Shown piece after piece: positions 6,591 through 13,802 of a stretch of DNA of 18,622 nt (the stretch's first letter is position 1; every line of letters begins with the position of its first letter). Both the position numbers and the translations under genes were made by a program. The stretch spans positions 1 to 18,622 of the forward strand of contig DOMW01000145.1 of NCBI GenBank assembly GCA_003510345.1, read 5' to 3'. Below the pieces are notes generated by a model. The model saw only the letters and a list, made by a program, of their open reading frames with translations, did not search any database and was not told the origin of the DNA. The stretch comes from Clostridiales bacterium. GTDB taxonomy: Bacteria > Bacillota > Clostridia > Christensenellales > Christensenellaceae.

Positions 6591-7979
6591 ATGAAAATTG
6601 ATTTTAACAACATGCTGGAAAAAAACATCGGGGAGCACGGCATAACGGAGGCGGAGGTTTCCACCGTGAGTAAGCGGATCGGCAGGGTACACGAGCAGAT
6701 GACGCTGAAAAAAGACCAGATGGCGTGGCGGGCGCTGCCATACAACCAAGACGCTATCGTCGCCGATATCGTGCGCGAGGCGGCGCGCATAAACCGGGAT
6801 TTTGACAACTTTGTGGTGTTCGGCATCGGGGGCAGCGCGCTCGGCTCAAAGGCGCTCTTCACGGGTGTAAAGCATTTGAAATACAACGAGCTGCCCAAAG
6901 AAAAGCGGGGCGGCGCGCGGTTTTACGTGGCGGACAATGTGGACCCGGACGGCTTGCAGGCGCTGTTCGACGTGATCGACGTGAAGAAGACCTGTTTCCA
7001 TATCATCACAAAGAGCGGCAACACGGTGGAGACGATGTCGCAGTTTATGATCGCGCTTTCCATGCTCAAGGACGCGCTGGGCGACAAGTTCAAGGATAAT
7101 ATCATACTGACTACGGATAAGGAAAAGGGCATCTTAAAGAAAATATCCAATGAATATGGTTTTAAAACGTACACGGTGCCGGACGGCGTGGGCGGCAGGT
7201 TCTCTGTGCTGTGCCCGGTGGGGCTGCTTTCAGCGGCGGTTTTGAACATCGATATCAACGAGCTGTTTGCAGGCGCGAAGGCGATGGATGAAGTGTGCAC
7301 AAAGGACGACCTGTGGAAAAACCCGGCGTATATGTACGCGCTGCTTATGAGCATCGCCATGGCAAACCATGCGAACATCTCTGTTATGATGCCATATGCG
7401 GACGGGCTGCTCAATATGGCGGAATGGTACGCGCAGCTTTGGGCGGAATCGCTGGGAAAACGCGAAAACAACGATGGCAAGAAGGTGTTTTCCGGGCAGA
7501 CGCCTGTGCGCGCGCTGGGCGTGACAGACCAGCACTCGCAGATACAGCTCTACACGGAAGGCCCGTTTGACAAAGTGGTCGCGTTTATCGGCGTGGAGAA
7601 ATTCCACACGACGCTGACCGTGCCCGCGCCGCCCATCGACATGCAGGACGCGGCGTATATCGCGGGGCAGACCATTAACAAGCTGATCGATTCGGAGATG
7701 CGCGCGACGGAGTATGCTGTGACGCAGGCGGGCAAAATGAATATGCGTATCACGGTGGAACAGATGGACGCAAAAGCCATCGGCGAGCTGTTCTTCTTCT
7801 TTGAGATGGCGACGGCGGCGGCGGGCGAGTTTTTGAATATCGACGCGTTTGACCAGCCGGGCGTGGAAGCGGGCAAGATCGCCACATTCGCGCTGATGGG
7901 CCGCGAAGGGTATGAAAAGCAGGCGGAAGAGCTTAAAAAAGCGGGCGAGAAGGACGACCAGTTTATCTATAACATATAG
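6591..7979 (+). CDS. pgi: Glucose-6-phosphate isomerase
   Basis: This cytosolic enzyme interconverts glucose-6-phosphate and fructose-6-phosphate. The 462-residue protein has the double SIS fold with the sugar-phosphate loops GIGGSALGSKA and TKSGNTVETM. It also has the family signature ALGVTDQHSQIQLYTEGP carrying the ring-opening His, and the C-terminal FDQPGVEAGK whose Lys (429) is the conserved active-site lysine. The ATG at 6591 is preferred over an in-frame GTG at 6582 because GAGGAG (6575-6580) is 10 nt from the ATG but only 1 nt from the GTG. It lies 31 nt after the malQ-like gene. Its place inside a glycogen operon suggests it feeds gluconeogenic or fructose-derived carbon into glycogen, or the reverse, through glucose-6-phosphate. 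The phosphoglucomutase needed for the next step is not in the window. Confidence 0.97.
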   Translation: MKIDFNNMLEKNIGEHGITEAEVSTVSKRIGRVHEQMTLKKDQMAWRALPYNQDAIVADIVREAARINRDFDNFVVFGIGGSALGSKALFTGVKHLKYNELPKEKRGGARFYVADNVDPDGLQALFDVIDVKKTCFHIITKSGNTVETMSQFMIALSMLKDALGDKFKDNIILTTDKEKGILKKISNEYGFKTYTVPDGVGGRFSVLCPVGLLSAAVLNIDINELFAGAKAMDEVCTKDDLWKNPAYMYALLMSIAMANHANISVMMPYADGLLNMAEWYAQLWAESLGKRENNDGKKVFSGQTPVRALGVTDQHSQIQLYTEGPFDKVVAFIGVEKFHTTLTVPAPPIDMQDAAYIAGQTINKLIDSEMRATEYAVTQAGKMNMRITVEQMDAKAIGELFFFFEMATAAAGEFLNIDAFDQPGVEAGKIATFALMGREGYEKQAEELKKAGEKDDQFIYNI

Positions 7980-8010
7980 GCGTATGGATGAGAGGGGCCG
8001 GGTGGACGAT

Positions 8011-9918
8011 ATGAAAAACCTGTATCAATACATACCGGATGTGGATATTTACCTGTTTAATACGGGAGAGGCGCAAAAAGCATACGAACTCTTCGGCTGC
8101 CACTTTATTCCGGAGGCGGGTATGCACCGTTTTTGCGTGTGGGCGCCCAATGCCCGCGCCGTGAGTGTGGTGGGCGATTTTAACAACTGGGACGCCGCCG
8201 CGGATAAAATGGAGCTTTATAAAAACGGCGTGTGGGCCGCGTTTATCCCCGGCCTTTCCGACGGCGACAATTACAAGTACATGATGCACGGCTACGACGG
8301 CAGCCGGGTACTTAAATCCGACCCGTTTGCCTTCCACGCGGAAACGCGCCCGGGCACGGCGTCTAAGGTGTGGAACATCGCCGGTTATGAGTGGCGGGAC
8401 GGCGCTTTTATGGAAGCGCGGATGAAAAAGAACCTCTTTGCAAGCCCGATCTCCATTTATGAGCTGCACATTGGTTCGTGGCGCACAAAGCAGGGGTACC
8501 GTTTCCCCAGCTACCGCGAGGTGGCGGACGAGCTTGCGGATTATGTGGCCGACATGGGGTATACGCACGTGGAGCTGCTGCCCCTGACCGAATACCCCTA
8601 CGACGGTTCGTGGGGGTACCAGGTGACGGGGTTTTACGCCATCACATCCCGGTACGGCACGCCGCAGGATTTTATGTATTTTGTGGACACGCTACACGCG
8701 CGCGGCATAGGCGTCATAATGGACTGGGTGCCCGCGCATTTTCCGCGGGATGAGCACGGCCTGGCGCACTTTGACGGCACGTGGCTTTTTGAGCACGACC
8801 TGCAATTACAGCGCGAACATCCGCAGTGGGGCACGTATATCTTTAACTACGGCCGCCCGGAGGTGCAGAGCTTTTTGGTGTCAAGCGCGGTGCTTTTGAT
8901 GGAGGAATACCATATCGACGGTATCCGCATCGACGCAGTGACCTCCATGCTGTACCTTGATTACGCGCGGGACGATGGGCAGTATATCGCAAACATCGAA
9001 GGGGGCAACATAGACATCGGGGCGGTGGAGCTTTTGAAGAAAGTGAACAGCGTGGTGCTCACAAAATACGCGGGCGCGATGACGATCGCGGAGGAATCGA
9101 CCAGTTACCCGATGATGACCAAACCGCCCGGTGTGGGCGGGCTGGGGTTCACGTTCAAATGGAACATGGGCTTTATGCACGACACGCTCAAGTATATGTC
9201 CATGGATCCGTATTTCAGGCAGTTTGAGCACAGCAAGATGACGTTTTCGCTGTACTACGCGTTTACGGAGAATTACATCCTCGCCTACTCGCACGACGAA
9301 GTGGTGCACGGAAAGCTCTCTATGGTAAACAAAATGCACGGCGATTACTGGCAGAAGTTCGCTTCGCTAAAAGCGCTCTACGGCCACATGTACGCGCATC
9401 CCGGCAAAAAACTTATGTTTATGGGCGACGAATTTGCCCAATTTATAGAGTGGGATTTTGCCAAACAGTTGGATTGGTTTTTGCTTGATTATGATTCGCA
9501 CAGGGGGGTGCAAAGCTATGTGAAAGCTTTAAACAAGCTTTACACGTCACATCCGGCTTTTTATGAAGTCGAGGACGGGTGGCACGGGTTTGAGTGGCTG
9601 AATGTGAACGACGCTATGTACAGCACGTTTGCGTTTATGCGCCACGGAACGGACAGCCACATTGTATGCGTCACCAACTTTACGGCGCTGATCCGCGAAA
9701 GCTACATTGTGGCGCTGCCGCTTTCCGGCACGCTCAAGCTGCTTTTAAACAGCGACGACGACGCGTACGGCGGGTCGGGTGTTTCGCCGGGCAAGTCTAT
9801 CCATACCGCGCCCATGCAGGTGAACGGGCATGGGTATGGGGCGGAAGTGAAAATGCCGCCGCTTGCGGCGCTTTATTTTGAATTTATTCCGGACACAGAG
9901 GAGAGGGATGAGGTATGA
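8011..9918 (+). CDS. glgB: 1,4-alpha-glucan branching enzyme
   Basis: GlgB cuts alpha-1,4 glucan chains and reattaches them through alpha-1,6 bonds to make branch points in glycogen. The 635-residue protein has an N-terminal CBM48 domain (about 25-110; FCVWAPNARAVSVVGDFNNWD), then the GH13 barrel. The nucleophile is D308 (GIRIDAV), the acid/base E361 (TIAEES), and the third acidic residue D429 (YSHDEVVHGK). A C-terminal beta domain follows. It lacks the extra N-terminal domain of the enteric enzyme, as usual in Bacillota. The start is uncertain: ATG 8011 (GGTGG about 5 nt upstream), GTG 8002 (AGGGG 4 nt upstream) or ATG 7984. I chose 8011 because MKNLYQYIP fits family N-termini. The stop overlaps the glgC start by 4 nt. 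Confidence 0.96.
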   Translation: MKNLYQYIPDVDIYLFNTGEAQKAYELFGCHFIPEAGMHRFCVWAPNARAVSVVGDFNNWDAAADKMELYKNGVWAAFIPGLSDGDNYKYMMHGYDGSRVLKSDPFAFHAETRPGTASKVWNIAGYEWRDGAFMEARMKKNLFASPISIYELHIGSWRTKQGYRFPSYREVADELADYVADMGYTHVELLPLTEYPYDGSWGYQVTGFYAITSRYGTPQDFMYFVDTLHARGIGVIMDWVPAHFPRDEHGLAHFDGTWLFEHDLQLQREHPQWGTYIFNYGRPEVQSFLVSSAVLLMEEYHIDGIRIDAVTSMLYLDYARDDGQYIANIEGGNIDIGAVELLKKVNSVVLTKYAGAMTIAEESTSYPMMTKPPGVGGLGFTFKWNMGFMHDTLKYMSMDPYFRQFEHSKMTFSLYYAFTENYILAYSHDEVVHGKLSMVNKMHGDYWQKFASLKALYGHMYAHPGKKLMFMGDEFAQFIEWDFAKQLDWFLLDYDSHRGVQSYVKALNKLYTSHPAFYEVEDGWHGFEWLNVNDAMYSTFAFMRHGTDSHIVCVTNFTALIRESYIVALPLSGTLKLLLNSDDDAYGGSGVSPGKSIHTAPMQVNGHGYGAEVKMPPLAALYFEFIPDTEERDEV

Positions 9919-11123
9919 TCAACAAAAAGAGATGTATCGCAATGCTGCTCGCGGGGGGGCAGGGCAGCCGGCTGGGGGTTTTGACAAAGCACCGCGCGAA
10001 GCCTGCCGTTACGTATGGCGGAAAATACAGGATAATAGATTTTCCACTGTCCAACTGCATTCATTCGGGCATTGAAACGGTGGGCGTGCTGACGCAGTAT
10101 GAACCGCTTGAGCTGAACAGCTACATTGGCACCGGCGCGCCGTGGGACCTTGACAGTATGCGGGGCGGGGCGTTTGTGCTGCCGCCTTATGTGAAGGGCG
10201 AGCGCGGCGAATGGTATTCGGGCACGGCAAACGCCATTTACCAGAATATTTATTTTATAGAGCAATTCGACCCGGAGTACCTGCTTGTATTATCGGGCGA
10301 CCATATCTACAAAATGGATTACAGCCTGATGCTTTCCGCGCACGAAAAGACGGGCGCGGACGCTACGATCGCGGTCATACGGGTGCCGCTTGAGGAGGCG
10401 CCGCGTTTTGGCATCATGAATACGAACGAAGACCTCTCCATCTATGAATTTGAGGAGAAGCCGAAGAAGCCCAAAAACGACATGGCCTCGATGGGTGTGT
10501 ATGTGTTCAGTTGGAAAAAGCTGCGGGCTTATCTGGAGGAAGACGCGAAGGACGAAAAATCATCCAATGATTTCGGCAAGAACATCATCCCCAAAATGCT
10601 TGCCAACGGTGAAAAGCTGTTTGCGTACCCGTTCAAGGGTTACTGGAAAGACGTGGGGACGCTCTATTCCCTGTGGGAGGCAAACATGGAGCTGCTGCAG
10701 GAACAGCCGGGTCTCGACCTCTACGACGAGCCGTGGCGTATCTTTTCGAGGAACCCCAACATGCCGCCGCATTTTGTGGATAAAAACGCCAAGACAAAAA
10801 ACAGCCTGATCTCGGAAGGCTGCTATATTTACGGCACGGTGGAAAACAGCGTGCTTTCGGCGGGCGTGCACGTGGAACGCGGCGCGGTGGTGCGGGACAG
10901 CATCATCATGCAGCAGACGCAGATCGGCGAGGGCAGTAAGGTGATCATGAGCATTGTGGATGAGGAAGTGGAGATCGGCGCGGGCTGCGAAGTGGGCGGC
11001 GGCGGCGAGATCACCGTGGTGGGCAGCAATGTCACGATAAAGGACGGCGCGACCGTCGCGGCGGGCGAAAGCGTGAACGCCAACAGAATTGTAAGAAAAG
11101 TGGAGGGGGGGGCTAAAAAATGA
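9915..11123 (+). CDS. glgC: Glucose-1-phosphate adenylyltransferase, catalytic subunit
   Basis: GlgC makes ADP-glucose from glucose-1-phosphate and ATP, the committed step of bacterial glycogen synthesis. The 402-residue protein has the nucleotide-binding loop LAGGQGSRL (about 12-20), KPAV and YRIIDFPLSN. The metal-binding Asp lies in LSGDHIYKMDY, and the glucose-1-phosphate-binding Lys in EFEEKP. A left-handed beta-helix domain makes up the C-terminal third. The ATG shares four bases (ATGA) with the glgB stop, and GAGG stands close before it. The catalytic motifs are intact, in contrast to the paralogue that follows, with which it presumably forms a mixed tetramer as in Bacillus. Near its 3' end the gene has a run of eight G (11105-11112) and six A (11115-11120). 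Confidence 0.97.
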   Translation: MINKKRCIAMLLAGGQGSRLGVLTKHRAKPAVTYGGKYRIIDFPLSNCIHSGIETVGVLTQYEPLELNSYIGTGAPWDLDSMRGGAFVLPPYVKGERGEWYSGTANAIYQNIYFIEQFDPEYLLVLSGDHIYKMDYSLMLSAHEKTGADATIAVIRVPLEEAPRFGIMNTNEDLSIYEFEEKPKKPKNDMASMGVYVFSWKKLRAYLEEDAKDEKSSNDFGKNIIPKMLANGEKLFAYPFKGYWKDVGTLYSLWEANMELLQEQPGLDLYDEPWRIFSRNPNMPPHFVDKNAKTKNSLISEGCYIYGTVENSVLSAGVHVERGAVVRDSIIMQQTQIGEGSKVIMSIVDEEVEIGAGCEVGGGGEITVVGSNVTIKDGATVAAGESVNANRIVRKVEGGAKK

Positions 11124-12247
11124 TCAGGGACGCATTTGGCCTTATATACGCGGGGGAACAGAATATCAACTTGCGGGAGCTTGTCTATCTGCGGACGGTG
11201 GGCGCGCTGCCCGTGGCGGGAAGATACCGCGCGATCGATTTCGTGCTCTCCAATATGGTGAATACGGGCATACGCAACGTGGGCGTTATCGCGCAGCGCA
11301 GCTACCATTCGCTTATGGACCACCTCGGTTCGGGCAAAGAGTGGGACCTTTCCAGAAAAAGCGACGGTTTGTTCATACTGCCGCCGTTTTCCTCGAGCGA
11401 GGACGTGGGCACTTACCGGGGCGTGGTGGACGCGATCAAGGGCGCGATGGGCTATATCAGGCGGAGCAAGCAGCAGTATTGCATTTTCTCCGGCTCGTAC
11501 ACCGTCTACAATGAAACGTATGACGCGATGCTGCGGCATCATATCGACACGGGCGCGGATATCACGATGATGTACAGCGAGGAAGATGAGGAATCATTTA
11601 AGGGCGAGCGGTACGACGACGTGCGTATGCACCTCAACGAAGAAGGCCGCCTCATTGACCTTGAGATCAATTCGCCGCTTACCGACTCCAAAAAAGTGGG
11701 TATGGATACGTATGTGATTCGCAAGGAGCTGCTGGAATACCTCGTGGAGGACTGCATTTCGCGCGGGCAGTGCCGGTTTGTGAGCGACCTCTTAATGAAC
11801 AACATGAACCGTATACGTATCATGGGCTATAAGCACGAGGGCTATGTGGGCAGGCTGCATTCCGTCGCGTCGTATTTTAAGCTCAATATGGACTTTTTGA
11901 ATGTGGATGTGCAGAAGAACCTTTTTTACGGCGCCAGCCACATTTATACGAAGATAAAGGACGAAGTGCCCGCGAAGTACGCGAAGACGTCCAATGTAAA
12001 GAACTCGCTTGTCGCGAACGGCTGCATTATAGAGGGTGAAGTGGAAAACAGCGTGTTGTTCCGCAGCGTGTATGTGGGCAAGGGCGCAAAGATCAAAGAC
12101 TGCGTTATTATGCAGGACAGTGAAGTATACAACAACGCTACGCTGGAGCATGTTATACTGGATAAATCTGTAAATATCAGGCAGGGCCGCAGACTGGTCG
12201 GCGACGAGGTGTTCCCGGTCGTCATTAGGAAGGGGGCCATTGTATGA
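11120..12247 (+). CDS. glgD: GlgD, non-catalytic subunit of ADP-glucose pyrophosphorylase
   Basis: This 375-residue paralogue of GlgC has the same fold: a nucleotidyltransferase-like domain, then a beta-helix (repeats around NSLVANGCIIEGEVENSVLF). The catalytic signatures are gone. The region of the GGxGxRL loop reads YAGEQNINLRELVYL, and the KPAV lysine is replaced (GALPVAGRYRAIDFVLSN). In Bacillus and its relatives GlgD is inactive alone but raises GlgC activity and alters its regulation in a heteromeric complex. The start overlaps the glgC stop (ATGA at 11120-11123), and a G-rich stretch upstream supplies the ribosome binding site. The tight coupling with glgC fits equimolar subunit synthesis. 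Confidence 0.95.
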   Translation: MIRDAFGLIYAGEQNINLRELVYLRTVGALPVAGRYRAIDFVLSNMVNTGIRNVGVIAQRSYHSLMDHLGSGKEWDLSRKSDGLFILPPFSSSEDVGTYRGVVDAIKGAMGYIRRSKQQYCIFSGSYTVYNETYDAMLRHHIDTGADITMMYSEEDEESFKGERYDDVRMHLNEEGRLIDLEINSPLTDSKKVGMDTYVIRKELLEYLVEDCISRGQCRFVSDLLMNNMNRIRIMGYKHEGYVGRLHSVASYFKLNMDFLNVDVQKNLFYGASHIYTKIKDEVPAKYAKTSNVKNSLVANGCIIEGEVENSVLFRSVYVGKGAKIKDCVIMQDSEVYNNATLEHVILDKSVNIRQGRRLVGDEVFPVVIRKGAIV

Positions 12248-13683
12248 GCACGCCAAAGGTGTTGATCGCCGCGGCGGAAAGCGCGCCGTTTGTTACGACG
12301 GGCGGCCTTGCGGAAGTGATGGGCGCGCTCCCCAAGGCGCTGGCGCAGCTGGGGGCCGAGGTGGCGGTCATTATGCCCAAGCACAGCGAGGTAAAGCAGA
12401 AGTACCAGAACAAGCTGGAAAACGTGCTGGCGCTCAATATCAGCATGGGCTGGCGCAACCAGTATATGGGGATAGAGACGCTTGTGCTTTCGGGCGTGCG
12501 GTATTACTTTATAGACAACGAGTATTACTTTAACGGGCCGGTTTACAGGGGCGGCGACGCGGAGGCTGAGCAATACCTGTATTTTTGCCGCGCTGTTTTG
12601 GAGGCGCTGCCTTTCATTGATTTCAAGCCGGATATCATACACGCGAACGACTGGCACACAGCGATGATCCCCATGCTGATCCGCACGCAATACCAGGAAC
12701 GCGAGCAGGGGAGCATCAAGACGGTGTTTACGATACACAACCTGCATTTCCAGGGGCAGATGCCGTTTGACCGTATCGCGGACATGCTTTCCGTGCCGCC
12801 GGCTTATTACTCGCCGGAATACCTTGAGGCGTATGGCTGCGCAAATATGATGAAGGCGGGAATCGTCTTCTCCGATAAAGTGACCACGGTAAGCCCCACA
12901 TACGCTAAAGAAATATTGCATCCTTTTTACGGCAAGGGGCTGGAGGGGATACTGTACGCGCGCCGAAACGACCTTTCGGGCATCGCAAACGGTATAGATT
13001 GCGAGGAGTATTGCCCAAAAACGGACGAAAAACTGCCGTTTCAGTTTGAGCTGTCGGATATTTCGGGCAAGTACCGCAACAAGGCGGAGCTCATCAAAGA
13101 GTTTCATATGGGGATCGACGAAAACACGCCCATACTCTGCATGGTTTCGCGCATGACGGAACAAAAGGGGATCGACCTGGTGCGCGCGGTGCTGGAAGAA
13201 GTGCTTTCCGAGAACGCCGCCATTGTGATCGTGGGGAGCGGCGAGAAGCAATACGAAGACTACTTCAACTATATCGCGGCGCGGTATCCGGGCAACTCTG
13301 GTATCTACATCGGGTATGACAACGCGCTTGCGCACAGGGTATACGCGGGCAGTGATTTTTTGCTGATGCCGTCGCTTTTTGAGCCGTGCGGCATGGCGCA
13401 GATGATCGCGCAGTCTTACGGCACGCTGCCCATTGTGCGGGAAACGGGCGGGCTTTGCGACACAGTGCGCCCCTACAACATTTACACGCAGGAGGGCGAC
13501 GGGTTTTCTTTCCAGAATTACAACGCGCACGATATGCTGAATGTGATCTGGTTTGCGCTGAACGTTTACAAGGACAAGGCGGCGCTGCTGCGACTGATTA
13601 AAAACGCGATGAACGCGGACAACAGCTTCCTGAAATCGGCAAAAGAATATAAAGCGCTGTATGAGGCGCTTGTGGAGGGCTGA
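12244..13683 (+). CDS. glgA: Glycogen synthase (ADP-glucose, GT5) with altered KTGGL motif
   Basis: GlgA transfers glucose from ADP-glucose to the non-reducing end of a growing alpha-1,4 glucan. At 479 residues it has the normal GT5 length and the two-lobed GT-B fold. Landmarks are HANDWHTAMIP, VFTIHNLHFQG, the catalytic Arg and Lys in VSRMTEQKGIDL, FEPCGMAQM with the conserved Glu, and the second ETGGL loop. At the N-terminus the hallmark KTGGL reads T-TGGL: residue 18, normally the Lys that contacts the ADP-glucose phosphates, is Thr (codon ACG at 12295-12297, one base from the Lys codon AAG). The ATG overlaps the glgD stop by four bases, with AGGAAGGGGG upstream. The stop codon overlaps the start of the 39-codon ORF that follows. 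Confidence 0.96.
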   Translation: MSTPKVLIAAAESAPFVTTGGLAEVMGALPKALAQLGAEVAVIMPKHSEVKQKYQNKLENVLALNISMGWRNQYMGIETLVLSGVRYYFIDNEYYFNGPVYRGGDAEAEQYLYFCRAVLEALPFIDFKPDIIHANDWHTAMIPMLIRTQYQEREQGSIKTVFTIHNLHFQGQMPFDRIADMLSVPPAYYSPEYLEAYGCANMMKAGIVFSDKVTTVSPTYAKEILHPFYGKGLEGILYARRNDLSGIANGIDCEEYCPKTDEKLPFQFELSDISGKYRNKAELIKEFHMGIDENTPILCMVSRMTEQKGIDLVRAVLEEVLSENAAIVIVGSGEKQYEDYFNYIAARYPGNSGIYIGYDNALAHRVYAGSDFLLMPSLFEPCGMAQMIAQSYGTLPIVRETGGLCDTVRPYNIYTQEGDGFSFQNYNAHDMLNVIWFALNVYKDKAALLRLIKNAMNADNSFLKSAKEYKALYEALVEG

Positions 13684-13802
13684 TGCGGCTAACGGAAAAC
13701 GCCATCCAAAATAGTAATTCGTTGTTGCGAAATGCTGTTACCCGGTGGGATGCGGCAAGGGCAATGACGGGTTTTGTGTTGAGCGGGAGGCTTACTTTAT
13801 GA
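13683..13802 (+). CDS. Small 39-aa ORF bridging glgA and glgP
   Basis: This ORF fills the whole gap between glgA and glgP. Its ATG (13683-13685) shares the final A of the glgA stop in a TGATG overlap. Its TGA (13800-13802) overlaps the glgP ATG at 13799 in an ATGA overlap. GGAGGG (13674-13679) inside the end of glgA is a usable ribosome binding site, although its 3-nt spacing is short. The peptide starts MRLTENAIQN, carries several Arg and one Trp in its middle, and ends in a short hydrophobic part (TGFVLSGRLTL). It could form an amphipathic helix. It resembles no family I know. The double overlap copies the junction style of its neighbours and is the main reason to take it seriously. It may be a coupling peptide that carries ribosomes to glgP, a functional microprotein, or chance. 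Confidence 0.45.
   Translation: MRLTENAIQNSNSLLRNAVTRWDAARAMTGFVLSGRLTL

Noticed and set aside
5186..6898. 570-codon minus-strand frame opposite the malQ-like and pgi genes
   Set aside because: It is antisense to two clearly conserved proteins. Its translation is rich in Arg, Pro and His, as expected from the complement of GC-rich coding DNA, and it has no recognisable domain.
11944..13530. 528-codon minus-strand frame opposite glgD and glgA
   Set aside because: It runs antisense across two conserved genes and their overlap, with a composition typical of a shadow frame.
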